Assembly: GCF_965216805.1 (NCBI RefSeq)
Contig: NZ_CBDCGN010000002.1
Coordinates: forward strand, 930,001-994,000
Direction: 5' to 3'
Length of the DNA stretch: 64,000 nucleotides
From: Panacagrimonas sp965216805
Lineage (GTDB): Bacteria > Pseudomonadota > Gammaproteobacteria > Nevskiales > Nevskiaceae
This document shows, piece after piece, positions 50,736-59,557 of this stretch (within the stretch, counting starts at the first letter, position 1; each line of letters opens with the position of its first letter). The translations under genes were made by a program, and so were the position numbers. Below the pieces are notes generated by a model that saw nothing but the letters and a program-made list of their open reading frames with translations, was not told the DNA's origin and made no database searches.

Positions 50736-51314
50736 TCAAGGCAGCTCGAAACCGGCCTTGCGCAGCAGACGTGCCGTGGCGATCAGCGGCAAGCCGATCA
50801 GGCCGGTGGGGTCGCGCGACTGGATTTCGTCGAATAGCGTGATCCCCAGGCCCTCCATCTTGAAGCTGCCGGCACAGTCCAGCGCCGGTTCGGCATCGAC
50901 GTAGCGCTCGATTTCCGCCGCGCTCAGGCGGCGTAGTCTGACCACGGTCACGTCCATATCGGTCAGCGGCCGCGGCATGTCGGCGCGCACCAGCGCCAGC
51001 GCGGTGACGAAGGCCGCCCGGCGCCCCGACATCCATGCCAGTTGGGCACAGGCGGCGTCGCGGCTCAACGGCTTGCCGAGCAGGCGACCCATGCAGGACG
51101 CGGCTTGGTCGGAGCCCAGCACCCAACGGTCCGGATGCCGCGCGGACACCGTTTCGGCCTTGGTTCGGGCCAGACGCGGCGCCAGCTTCTGCGCGGTTTC
51201 CTGGATTTGCGGCGTTTCGTCCACCTCGGCGCCGTCCTGTTCGAAGGGCAGGCGCAGGCGCGACAGCAGTTCGGCGCGATAACGGGAGCAGGAGGCCAGG
51301 ATCAGAGACGTCAT
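50736..51314 (-). CDS. yceF: Maf/YceF nucleotide pyrophosphatase
   Basis: 192 residues from ATG at 51312-51314. Maf motifs: SLILASCSRYRAELLSRLRL, EVDETPQ, VLGSDQAASCMGRLLGKPLS and AGSFKMEGLGITLFDEI. The position beside yceD-rpmF-plsX and the residue pattern favour the YceF subgroup, which hydrolyses 7-methyl-GTP. It is divergent from yceD with 87 bases between. Confidence 0.93.
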   Translation of the reverse strand: MTSLILASCSRYRAELLSRLRLPFEQDGAEVDETPQIQETAQKLAPRLARTKAETVSARHPDRWVLGSDQAASCMGRLLGKPLSRDAACAQLAWMSGRRAAFVTALALVRADMPRPLTDMDVTVVRLRRLSAAEIERYVDAEPALDCAGSFKMEGLGITLFDEIQSRDPTGLIGLPLIATARLLRKAGFELP

Positions 51315-51332
51315 GGCAAAGCGAACGTTTCT

Positions 51333-51361
51333 TTGACTAAAGAGGGGGACGAATCTACCAT
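51333..51361 (+). promoter_or_regulatory. Sigma-70 promoter for yceD-rpmF-plsX
   Basis: TTGACT (51333-51338), a 17-base spacer and TACCAT (51356-51361). It sits 40 bases before the yceD ATG and is the clearest sigma-70 promoter seen in the window. Confidence 0.75.
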
Positions 51362-51401
51362 TCGCGCCCTTTTTGGCCAGCCGCCGCGTTCTTTTCCGTC
51401 C

Positions 51402-51914
51402 ATGCCGATCCCCGCCCAGGTCAGTGCCGAGCGCGCACTCGCCCGCCATGAGCGCTACCAGGGCGAGCTGGACCCCGCGGGATTCGAGCGTTTGCGCGAT
51501 GCGGTGTCGCAGACGGTGTACGCCGATCTGCAGATCCGTCGCGACGTCGCCGGCGTCGGCTGGGTCGAAGGGCTGATCCGGGCGCAACTGACACTGGAAT
51601 GTCGCGTGTGCACGGCAAGCTTCGTCTGGCCATTGGACACGCGCTTTGCATTGGCATTGGCGCGCGACGAACAGGAAGAGGCGCGGCTGATGGAACGTGC
51701 CGAGCCTTTGCTGCTGATGGACGACGAGCTACGGCTGCACGAGATCGTCGAAGACGAATTGCTGCTGGCGCTGCCGATGATGCCCAAGTGCGCGACGTGC
51801 GAGAATGCGCGCCCGCCGGAGCCTTCGGCCGCTGCCGCGGAAGACACGCGCCGCCCTTTCGCGGCCTTGAAAGAATTGGGTTTGAAGGACGGCTCGGCCG
51901 TCCGAAGGAAGTGA
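51402..51914 (+). CDS. yceD: YceD (DUF177) 23S rRNA accumulation protein
   Basis: 170 residues from ATG at 51402. The DUF177 core has ECRVCTASFVWPLD and PMMPKCATCENARPPE, the two Cys pairs of the family. YceD is needed for 23S rRNA synthesis in bacteria and chloroplasts and nearly always precedes rpmF. The rpmF ATG starts 1 base after its stop. The N-terminal ~40 residues are variable in the family. Confidence 0.93.
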   Translation: MPIPAQVSAERALARHERYQGELDPAGFERLRDAVSQTVYADLQIRRDVAGVGWVEGLIRAQLTLECRVCTASFVWPLDTRFALALARDEQEEARLMERAEPLLLMDDELRLHEIVEDELLLALPMMPKCATCENARPPEPSAAAAEDTRRPFAALKELGLKDGSAVRRK

Positions 51915-51915
51915 A

Positions 51916-52110
51916 ATGGCAGTCCAGAAATCGCGCAAGTCCCGCTCCACCCGTGGCCACCGTCGCTCGCACGACGCGCTGACCGCGCCGGCCCTGTCGG
52001 TCGATCCGACCTCGGGCGAGACGCATCTGCGTCACCACGTGACCGCCGACGGCTATTACCGCGGACGCAAGGTGATCGACACCCCCGTGGCGGAATCCGC
52101 GGAAGAGTAA
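51916..52110 (+). CDS. rpmF: 50S ribosomal protein L32
   Basis: 64 residues. The opening MAVQKSRKSRSTRGHRRSHD is the L32 signature. The zinc-binding cysteines of C+ paralogues are absent (C- type). It is part of the large subunit and co-transcribed with yceD and plsX. Confidence 0.97.
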   Translation: MAVQKSRKSRSTRGHRRSHDALTAPALSVDPTSGETHLRHHVTADGYYRGRKVIDTPVAESAEE

Positions 52111-52132
52111 CTCGCGGTCTCGGGTACACAGC

Positions 52133-53170
52133 GTGCCCGTTACCCTGGCCATCGACGCGATGAGCGGCGACCACGGTCTGGACGTGACCGTGGCCGCCGC
52201 CTTGTCCTGCCTGAAGGGCAGCCCCGGCCTGCGTATCGAACTGGTCGGCGATCGCGTCGCGATCGAACGCCAGCTGGGGCGGCTCAAGGCCGTGCCGTGC
52301 GAGCGCTGCGCGATCGTTCACGCCAGCGAAGTGGTGAGCATGGACGAGTCGCCAGCCAAGGCCATGCGCAACAAGAAAGATTCGTCCATGCGCGTGGCGA
52401 TCAACCGGGTCAAGGACGGCGCCGCGCAGGCGATGGTGTCGGCAGGCAACACCGGCGCGCTGATGGCCACCGCCAAATTCGTGCTCAAGACCCTGCCCGG
52501 AATCGACCGGCCGGCCATCGTCTCGGCCATCCCCAACGTCAACGGTCATGTCCACATGCTGGACCTGGGCGCCAACGCCGAGTGCACCGCCACACAGCTG
52601 TTCCAGTTTGCGGTGATGGGTTCTGCGCTGGTCACCGCCATGCTGGGTCGGCAACGCCCGCGGGTGGCTCTGCTCAACATCGGCTCCGAGGAGATCAAGG
52701 GCAGCGACACCATCCGCGCCACCGCGGCGATGCTGCAGGCGTCCAGCCTGAACTACATCGGCTATGTCGAGGGCGACGGCATTTTTCTGTCCGATGTCGA
52801 CGTGGTGGTATGCGACGGTTTCGTCGGTAACGTTGCGCTGAAGACCGGCGAGGGCGTGGCCAAGATGATCCGCCAGTTCCTCAAGGAGGAATTCACCGCC
52901 AATCTTTTGCACAAGATCGCCGCGATCGCGGCGATGCCGGCGCTGAAGTCGCTGGGCAAGCGCATCGATCCGCGTGGCTACAACGGTGCGTCATTGCTGG
53001 GTCTCAGCGGCACGGTGATCAAGTCCCACGGCAGCGCCGACATTATCGGGTTCGCCAATGCCATCCGGGTGGCGGTGCGCGAGGTCGAGCAGAACGTGCC
53101 CGAACGCATCAGCCGATTGCTGGGCCAGGCCCTGGATCCCGCGCCGCCGCAGCCTCGCGCCGAGGCCTGA
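52133..53170 (+). CDS. plsX: Phosphate acyltransferase PlsX
   Basis: 345 residues, GTG start. PlsX motifs: LAIDAMSGDHG, MVSAGNTGALMATA, DLGANAECTA, LLNIGSEEIKGSDTIRATA and VCDGFVGNVALKTGEG. It makes acyl-phosphate from acyl-ACP for phospholipid synthesis. In many genomes fabH-fabD-fabG-acpP follow; here the series stops at plsX and convergent dctA comes next. Confidence 0.96.
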   Translation: MPVTLAIDAMSGDHGLDVTVAAALSCLKGSPGLRIELVGDRVAIERQLGRLKAVPCERCAIVHASEVVSMDESPAKAMRNKKDSSMRVAINRVKDGAAQAMVSAGNTGALMATAKFVLKTLPGIDRPAIVSAIPNVNGHVHMLDLGANAECTATQLFQFAVMGSALVTAMLGRQRPRVALLNIGSEEIKGSDTIRATAAMLQASSLNYIGYVEGDGIFLSDVDVVVCDGFVGNVALKTGEGVAKMIRQFLKEEFTANLLHKIAAIAAMPALKSLGKRIDPRGYNGASLLGLSGTVIKSHGSADIIGFANAIRVAVREVEQNVPERISRLLGQALDPAPPQPRAEA

Positions 53171-53175
53171 AGGCG

Positions 53176-53213
53176 CCGGTTGGTGCGGTCGACCGCCGTC
53201 ATCCCCGAACCGG
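53176..53213. terminator. Nested palindromes between plsX and dctA
   Basis: A perfect 12-bp palindrome GCGGTCGACCGC (53185-53196) lies inside CCGGTT (53176-53181) and AACCGG (53208-53213), and is followed by a half-copy of the CGTCATCCCCG repeat. No T-run is present, so terminator activity for the convergent genes is only possible. Confidence 0.3.
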
Positions 53214-53247
53214 TGCGGCGCGCAAGGCGGCGATCAGCGCAACATCG

Positions 53248-54627
53248 CTAGCGCGCGGTCCCAGCTTCCGACGGGGGAGCGATGTCCTCCAGCTGTTCGG
53301 CCAGACGCTGGTCCACGTTGACCTGCTGCGGGTTGTCCAGCACCTCCTGCAGTCGCCCGCGATCGAGCTGACCGGTCCAGCGCGCGACCACCAGGGTGCC
53401 GATGCCGTTGCCGGTGAGATTGGTCAGCGCACGCGCTTCCGACATGAAGCGGTCGATGCCGACGATCAGCGCGATGCCGGCCAGCGGAATCACGCTGTCG
53501 AACGCCGCCAGTGAGGCCGCCAGGGTGACCAGACCGGCACCGGTGACCCCGGCGGCGCCATTCGACGAGATCAGCATGAACACCAGCAGGCCGATCTGGG
53601 TGCCGATGGGCACGTCGATGCCGAAGGCCTGGGCGATGAAGATGGCCGCCATCGCCATGTAGATGGCGGTGCCGTCGAGATTGAAGGAATAGCCGGTGGG
53701 AATGGTCAGCCCCACCACCGCGCGCGGCGCGCCGGCGGCTTCCAGCTTCACCAGCATGCGCGGCAGCACCGATTCCGACGACGAGGTGCCGAGCACGATC
53801 AACAACTCATCCTTGATGTAGCGGATGTACTTGAAGATGCTGAAGCCGCACCACCAGCAGATCGGCCCGAGCACGCCAAACAGGAAGATCAGGCAGGTCG
53901 CGTAGAAGCTCAGCATGAAGTGAGCGAGCGAGCCGAGGATTTCGCTGCCGTACTTGCCGATGGTGAAGGCCATGCCGCCCATCGCGCCCAGCGGAGCCGC
54001 CCACATCACAATCTTAATGACGCCGAACATCACCTTGGCCATCAGGTCCAGCGCCTGGACCGCGGCTTGCGCACGCGGCCCGAGCATGGTGATGGCGCAG
54101 GCAGTCAGCACCGCCAGCACCAGCACCTGGATCAGCTGACCGTCGACAAAGGCACCGAAGAAAGATTCGGGCACCAGATGGAGGATGAAACCGGTAAGCC
54201 CACCGCCACCGCCATCACCGGCGCTGCTGAGGGTGGCGCTGGCGGCGCTGGCATCGAAGCTGGCCAGATCCAGGCCCAGCGCGGCGCCGGGCTCCATCGC
54301 GTTGATCATCACCAGCCCGATGCCCAGCGCGAACACCGTGGTGACGTTGAAATAGATCACCGTGCGCAGCGCCAGGCCGCCGGCCTTGGCCAGATCTCCC
54401 AGGCTGGCGATACCGACCGCGACGGTGGCGAAGATGGTCGGCGCGATCACCACCTTGACGAGCTTGATGAAGACGTCCGCCAGCCACTTCATCTGCGCCC
54501 CGGTGTCCGGCGCGAAGATGCCGATGAGGATGCCGGTGCCAATGCCGATCAGTACCCAGAAGTACAGGTGATGCCACAGCGGCTTGCGGGAGGCGCCGGT
54601 CTCGGCGGATTTATTGGAGGCATTCAT
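53248..54627 (-). CDS. dctA: C4-dicarboxylate/cation symporter DctA
   Basis: 459 residues from ATG at 54625-54627 (GAGGCGG upstream); an ATG at 54636 would add three residues. DAACS-family landmarks: the serine-rich re-entrant loop VLGTSSSESVLPRM, GYSFNLDGTAIYMAMAAIFI, and NGAAGVTGAGLVTLAASLAA, with about eight membrane helices. It imports succinate, fumarate and malate with Na+ or H+. A sensor kinase with a DctB-like periplasmic domain is divergent from it. An acidic C-terminal tail (EQLEDIAPPSE) extends past the transport domain. Confidence 0.95.
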   Translation of the reverse strand: MNASNKSAETGASRKPLWHHLYFWVLIGIGTGILIGIFAPDTGAQMKWLADVFIKLVKVVIAPTIFATVAVGIASLGDLAKAGGLALRTVIYFNVTTVFALGIGLVMINAMEPGAALGLDLASFDASAASATLSSAGDGGGGGLTGFILHLVPESFFGAFVDGQLIQVLVLAVLTACAITMLGPRAQAAVQALDLMAKVMFGVIKIVMWAAPLGAMGGMAFTIGKYGSEILGSLAHFMLSFYATCLIFLFGVLGPICWWCGFSIFKYIRYIKDELLIVLGTSSSESVLPRMLVKLEAAGAPRAVVGLTIPTGYSFNLDGTAIYMAMAAIFIAQAFGIDVPIGTQIGLLVFMLISSNGAAGVTGAGLVTLAASLAAFDSVIPLAGIALIVGIDRFMSEARALTNLTGNGIGTLVVARWTGQLDRGRLQEVLDNPQQVNVDQRLAEQLEDIAPPSEAGTAR

Positions 54628-55078
54628 GGTTGGCATCCGCCTCTAGCCCGCTTTTCTCACCGGGGGATCGAGCGATGGCCGTACGTCGAGGACGTGCAGC
54701 GCGCCGGGACGGAACGAACCCCATAGTGGTTCTATGGGGTGAGTGAGTCCCAAGCACTGTGCGCCGCAGACAGGCCAGTGCCGATCCAGTCGGAGAATCT
54801 TCCGACAGTCTGTTTCCGAAGCGAGCTTGAAGAACGCTGCGAGCATGGGAATAGGCAATGGATTCTCCGGCGACCTGTGAGAAATGCGGGCTAGCGGTGT
54901 GGGCCTTGTCCGGATGGTGGCAGGGACGACACCCGGGACCAATAACGCGATGGTAGTAGGGCGGTGCCGACGATCCCCGACCACCGCGGCGTCGACGGCG
55001 CCATCGGCCGATATCGGCCTGCCGTGCGCCTCGGAGCCTTGCGGGCCACATCGGCGGCGGGGTGCGCGATGATGGGCC
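54628..55078. other. dctA/histidine-kinase divergent intergenic region
   Basis: 451 bases with no gene. A 9+5+9 palindrome lies about 90 bases upstream of the dctA ATG (see 54718-54740). No NtrC/sigma-54-type TGGCAC-N5-TTGC site and no clear sigma-70 pair were found. The rest is GC-rich without repeats. Confidence 0.5.
54718..54740. promoter_or_regulatory. Candidate operator or leader hairpin of dctA
   Basis: ACCCCATAG, a 5-base spacer TGGTT, then CTATGGGGT: a perfect 9-bp inverted repeat, AT-richer than its surroundings. The short spacer suits a dimeric DNA-binding regulator; an RNA hairpin is the alternative. Confidence 0.5.
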
Positions 55079-57715
55079 ATGATCGAATTTCTACCCAACC
55101 GTCGTCGACAGGCACTGGTGGCGGTCCTGTCGATCGGTGCGGTGCTGGTCGTGGGCGCAGTGGTGCAACGCGAAGGAACGGCGCGTGGCCTGCAGAGCAG
55201 CGCGGGACAGGCGCGCGAGCAACTGCGCCTGCATCAGGACACGCTGAACGCACTGATCGAACGCTACCGCGTGCTGCCCTCGGTGCTGGTCCTGGATCCG
55301 CAGGTGCGCGCAGCGCTGGCGGCGCCAGCAGCGGATACGGCGGTCTCCGCTGCGCTGAATCGCAAGCTGGCGCTCATCAACGGCGCTGCCGACACCTCCA
55401 CGCTGACCTTGCTGGACCGCGGCGGGCACGCCATCGCCGCCAGCAACTGGCAGTCGCCGGACAGCAACGTCGGGGTCGACTACCGCTTCCGCCCCTATTT
55501 CCAGCAGGCGGTGGCCGAGGGCAGCGGCAGTTTCTATGCGCTGGGCGTCACCACCGCGCAGCCCGGCTATTTCCTGTCGCAGGCGGTGCTTGCAAACGGC
55601 GGTGAGGCCATCGGGGTGGTCGTGGTGAAGCTGGATCTGTCGACGCTGGAGATGGCCTGGAAGGCGCTCCCCGACGTGGTGTTTCTGAGCGACGCTTATG
55701 GCGTGATCTTTCTTGCCGGTCGCGACCGCTGGCGCTATCGCGATCTGCGTCCGCTGTCGCCTGCCGAACAGGCCGCGATCGCAGCCACGCGCCAGTACGG
55801 CGATCTACCGCTGGAGGCCCTCCCGATCACGCCGGTGGGACGCGCCGATGCCGCGGTGCCGCGGGTCCGCCATCACGCTACGGGTGAGTTGCTGTGGGTG
55901 TCGCAGCCGGTGACCGGGCCGGGCTGGACCTTGCACCTGATGCGGCCGACCGCGCCGATCGAGGCTGCTGCGCGCATCGTGGCGCTGGCGGTCATGGCGG
56001 CGCTGACCGTGCTGATCCTGGCGGTGTATGCACTGCGCCAGCGGCGGCGGATGGCGCAGTTGCGCGAGCGCAGCCAGGTCGAGCTGCAGCGCCTGGTCGC
56101 GCAGCACGCCGAGCAGATGCGCAGTGCCCAGGACGGTTTGGTGCAGGCGGCGCGGCGTGCCGATTACGGCGAAAGCCCCAGCCTGCAGCATCTGCCGCAG
56201 GGCGTCAGCGTGATCGATGCGGAGCTGCGGCTGGTGGCCTGGAACCGCCGCTACATCGAGTTGTTCCGCTTTCCTCCCGAGCTGATCCAGGTGGGCCGGC
56301 CGATCGAGGAAGTGCTGCGCTACAACGCCTCGCGTGGCCTGCTCGGCGCGGACGAACAGACCATCGAGCGGCGCCTGGAGTATCTTCGTGCCGGCCGTCC
56401 GCATCTGCACGAGCGTGAGGATCCCACCGGCACCGTGCTGGAGATCCGCGGCAATCCCTTGCCCGACGGCGGCTTCGTCACCAGCTACGCCGACATCACT
56501 GCCTACCGCCAGACCGCGCGGGAACTGCGCTCGCTGGCCGACTCGCTGGAGCGGCGGATCGAGGCGCGTACCCGCGATCTCGACGCCGCCAGGCGTGACG
56601 CCGAGCGCGCCAACCGCTACAAGACCCGCTTCGTCGCCGCTGCCGTCCACGACCTGCTGCAACCGCTGAATGCGGCGCGCATGTTCATCTCCAGCCTGCG
56701 CAGCCGCATCGGAGACCCCGCGCTGCAGGCCCTGGCCGACAATGTGGAAGGGGCGCTGCGTTCGCAGGACGAGATACTCGACAGTCTGCTGGATATCTCG
56801 CGACTGGAGTCCGGCACCCTGGAGGTCAAGCGCCGCCACCTGCCGCTGGCGCCGCTGCTGGGCGATCTGGCGCGCGAGATCGGGGTGCTGGCCACGGACA
56901 AGGGCCTGCACTTCCGGTATCGGTCCAGCACCGTGGTGGCTGATACCGACGAGGCCCTGCTGCGGCGCATCCTGCAGAACTTCCTCACCAATGCGCTGCG
57001 CTACACCGCACGTGGTCGGGTGCTGCTGGGTGTGCGCCGGCTCGACGACGAGCTGCGCATCGAGGTCTGGGACCAGGGCCCCGGCATTCCGGCCGAACAG
57101 CACGCGGAGATTTTCGAGGAGTTCCGGCGTCTCGATTCCGGGGGCGACCTGCGCTCGCGCGGTGCTGGTCTGGGGTTGGCCATCGTCGACCGCATCGCCC
57201 GCCTGCTGGGACACCGCATCGGCCTGCGCTCCTGGCCCGGCCGCGGCAGCGTGTTCTCGGTGACCCTGCCGCGCGGCGCGGCGCGGGCCGCAGCCAAGCA
57301 GGCCGCGCCTGCCGCGATGCCGTCGAGCGGCAGCCTCGCCGGCCACGTTCTCTGGTGCGTCGAGGACGATCCTGCCTCCGGCGAGGCCCTGGCCGGACTG
57401 CTCGGCAACTGGGGATGTGTGACGCAGGTGTTGCGGTCGGCGGCCGAAGCCTGTGCCGCCGCCACACCGGAATCGGCACCCGACCTGCTGTTGCTGGATG
57501 TGCGCCTGGGCGAGGATCACGGCCCTGACCTGCTGCCGGCTTTGATCGCGGCCTGGGGCCGCTCGCCGCCGGTGGTGCTGCTCACCGGCGAGCGTGATCC
57601 GGCGTTGCGCCAGCACGCCCGCGAACAGGGTTGGGGTTATCTGCTCAAGCCGGTATCGCCGGCGGCCTTGCGCGCCTTGATCACGCAGCAATTGCTGCGC
57701 GGACGCGGCGAATAG
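55079..57715 (+). CDS. Hybrid sensor histidine kinase with DctB-like periplasmic domain
   Basis: 878 residues. Membrane spans at about 12-32 and 302-322 frame a double Cache domain (LLDRGGHAIAASNWQSPDSN, VGVDYRFRPYFQQAVAEGSG, FYALGVTTAQPGYFLSQAVL), as in dicarboxylate sensors. A cytoplasmic PAS (about 375-480) follows, then HisKA with the substrate His in VAAAVHDLLQPLNAAR, HATPase (LTNALRYTARG, GPGIP, GAGLGLAIV) and a C-terminal receiver with Asp in LLLLDVRLGED and Lys in LLKPVSP. The HDLLQPLNAAR box is of the NahK/ErcS type. It probably phosphorylates the convergent LuxR-type regulator and controls dctA. Confidence 0.9.
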   Translation: MIEFLPNRRRQALVAVLSIGAVLVVGAVVQREGTARGLQSSAGQAREQLRLHQDTLNALIERYRVLPSVLVLDPQVRAALAAPAADTAVSAALNRKLALINGAADTSTLTLLDRGGHAIAASNWQSPDSNVGVDYRFRPYFQQAVAEGSGSFYALGVTTAQPGYFLSQAVLANGGEAIGVVVVKLDLSTLEMAWKALPDVVFLSDAYGVIFLAGRDRWRYRDLRPLSPAEQAAIAATRQYGDLPLEALPITPVGRADAAVPRVRHHATGELLWVSQPVTGPGWTLHLMRPTAPIEAAARIVALAVMAALTVLILAVYALRQRRRMAQLRERSQVELQRLVAQHAEQMRSAQDGLVQAARRADYGESPSLQHLPQGVSVIDAELRLVAWNRRYIELFRFPPELIQVGRPIEEVLRYNASRGLLGADEQTIERRLEYLRAGRPHLHEREDPTGTVLEIRGNPLPDGGFVTSYADITAYRQTARELRSLADSLERRIEARTRDLDAARRDAERANRYKTRFVAAAVHDLLQPLNAARMFISSLRSRIGDPALQALADNVEGALRSQDEILDSLLDISRLESGTLEVKRRHLPLAPLLGDLAREIGVLATDKGLHFRYRSSTVVADTDEALLRRILQNFLTNALRYTARGRVLLGVRRLDDELRIEVWDQGPGIPAEQHAEIFEEFRRLDSGGDLRSRGAGLGLAIVDRIARLLGHRIGLRSWPGRGSVFSVTLPRGAARAAAKQAAPAAMPSSGSLAGHVLWCVEDDPASGEALAGLLGNWGCVTQVLRSAAEACAAATPESAPDLLLLDVRLGEDHGPDLLPALIAAWGRSPPVVLLTGERDPALRQHAREQGWGYLLKPVSPAALRALITQQLLRGRGE

Positions 57716-58369
57716 TCAGGCTTCGAGCTCCGGGCCGTCGCCGGACACCGCATCCGGTTCCAGCGAACGCACCAGCACCGCGGCCTGGGTGCGGCTGTAA
57801 CAGCCGAGCTTGCGCAGGATTGCGGTGACGTGAACCTTGACGGTGTTCTCCGCCAGTCCCAGCTCGTGGGCGATCTGCTTGTTGAGCAGGCCGTCGGCCA
57901 GGCACATCAGCACCCGCACCTGCTGCGGGGTGAGCTGCGCCAGTTGCTGGGCGAGCTGGTCGTCTTCGGCACTGCGTTCCGCGACCGCCTCGGGGAACCA
58001 GACATCGCCCGCCATGACCTTGCCCACGGCGTCGAGGATCTGCTCTACCGGCGCCGATTTGGGGACAAAGGCGGCAGCACCGAACTGCTCGGCACGGCGG
58101 ATGGTGCGCGGGTGGTCGTTGGAGGAGATCACGATCACCGGCAGTTCCGGCCGTTCCCCGCGCAGATAGATCAGCGACGAGAATCCGCGCGCGCCGGGCA
58201 TGTGCAGGTCCAGCAGCACCAGGTCGACGTCGTCGTGCGCCTGCATCGCTTCTTCCAGCATTTTCACGCTGGCGACCTCGATCGGCGCCACGGCGCCGGT
58301 GAAGTCCGACAGCGTCTGCAGGATGGCGGCGCGGAACAGGGGATGGTCGTCGGCAATGACCAGCTTCAC
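57716..58369 (-). CDS. LuxR/NarL-family response regulator
   Basis: 217 residues, GTG start. Receiver with phosphoacceptor Asp54 in LVLLDLHMPGARG and Thr/Ser-Lys residues following (VISSND, VPKSAPVEQ), then a NarL-type HTH (LTPQQVRVLMCLADGLLNKQ, IAHELGLAENTVKVHVTAIL). Its stop abuts the kinase stop, so the two genes are tail to tail, likely partners. Control of dctA or the downstream esterase-porin set is inferred. Usual DctB partners are NtrC-type DctD, not LuxR-type. Confidence 0.92.
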   Translation of the reverse strand: MKLVIADDHPLFRAAILQTLSDFTGAVAPIEVASVKMLEEAMQAHDDVDLVLLDLHMPGARGFSSLIYLRGERPELPVIVISSNDHPRTIRRAEQFGAAAFVPKSAPVEQILDAVGKVMAGDVWFPEAVAERSAEDDQLAQQLAQLTPQQVRVLMCLADGLLNKQIAHELGLAENTVKVHVTAILRKLGCYSRTQAAVLVRSLEPDAVSGDGPELEA

Positions 58370-58460
58370 GGCAGGCTCCGGACAGGTGCGTCCGCGGTCT
58401 TGTGACAGGCTTGCGGCGGATGGGCAAGGTTATCCGCCGCAAGTAGCGTCGACCGAGCGC

Positions 58461-59528
58461 TCAGGGGACGACCACACCGATGCTCAGCGCGGGGCCGGTG
58501 GTATCTCCCGCCGCGGGTACCAGGGCGATCAGTCCGCGGCCGGCCAGCAGGTTGCCGTTGACTGCGCCGCTGGCCCCGATGACGCCCGCGACCGGGTCGT
58601 CGTAGCTCAGGGTGGCCTCGTCGGTTTCAATGGTCAGCAGGGTATCGGCCCAGGTGGCGAGCGCGTTGCTGCCGCCGCTGTCGACCAGCGCATAGTTGCC
58701 GTCCAGGCCCTCGGCGATGATGGGGTCCTGCGGCAGATGCAGATAGAAGCCGGAGCGCTCGGCCGACTCGCGCAGCAGCTGCACCGGCACCTGCGCTCCG
58801 GCTACCAGGCCGATCACCATGGAGCCGTTGAGCGTTCCGCCCTCGGTCACCGCACTGCCTTCGGGGTCGGTGGCAAAGACATCGAAGGCATTGCGGTCTG
58901 CGTTATAGGTGATGTAGCCCTTGTCGGTCAGGCTGCAACCGGCCGAATAAATGTTGAAACGGCCACTGGCATCGTCCAGACAACGCTGGAAGGTGCCGGC
59001 GTTGCGGATTCGGCCGGATGCCGCGTAGGGCGTGGCGATGCCGCCGGTGTTGTCGACGCCGACGATGTTGTTGATGTCGGCGATGGGGTTGAAGGTGGTG
59101 GGGTCAGCGCTGTTCTCGAAGGTATCGCGGAAGGCCACCAGCGGCGCGAAGGCGTCGCCGGCCGGGGTGGCGACGCCGCCCAGCACCACGCCGTTGGGCG
59201 CCAGTGCGAACACCGCACCGGCCTCGTCGCTGGCGTAGGTGCAGTCGTCCAGAGGGTCCAGCGTGCCGCTGCGTTCGCTGCCGGCGACGCGCTGTGCGCT
59301 GGCGTCGAGGGCGATGCGGTAGCTCAGGTCGGTGGGATCGAGATCGAAGCTCAGCTCCTCGCCCAGCGTGTTGCCGCCCTTGTAGGTGGTCGCCGCAACC
59401 GGCAGGAAGGCACAGGCGTCGGGGTCGGGATTGACGGCTTCGACCAGACGGTCCGCGCCGTCGACACAGCCCTGCAGCGCGAGCACCAGCAGGGGCGCGC
59501 CGAGGCGCAAGGGGAGCGGTGTTTTCAT
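58461..59528 (-). CDS. Hypothetical lipoprotein, beta-rich
   Basis: 355 residues from ATG at 59526-59528; the upstream extension in frame lacks a signal. Lipobox LALQGC with Cys21. The mature part has repeated short beta strands and paired cysteines (DDCTYASDE; FQRCLDDASGRFNIYSAGCS) and ends in hydrophobic/Gly strands (GLIALVPAAGDTTGPALSIG). It is not recognised as a known enzyme. It follows the porin gene by 29 bases and probably resides in the outer membrane or periplasm as a partner of that system. Confidence 0.8.
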   Translation of the reverse strand: MKTPLPLRLGAPLLVLALQGCVDGADRLVEAVNPDPDACAFLPVAATTYKGGNTLGEELSFDLDPTDLSYRIALDASAQRVAGSERSGTLDPLDDCTYASDEAGAVFALAPNGVVLGGVATPAGDAFAPLVAFRDTFENSADPTTFNPIADINNIVGVDNTGGIATPYAASGRIRNAGTFQRCLDDASGRFNIYSAGCSLTDKGYITYNADRNAFDVFATDPEGSAVTEGGTLNGSMVIGLVAGAQVPVQLLRESAERSGFYLHLPQDPIIAEGLDGNYALVDSGGSNALATWADTLLTIETDEATLSYDDPVAGVIGASGAVNGNLLAGRGLIALVPAAGDTTGPALSIGVVVP

Positions 59529-59557
59529 CGCGGGTCTCCAGGCTCGGTCGGCGGGCA

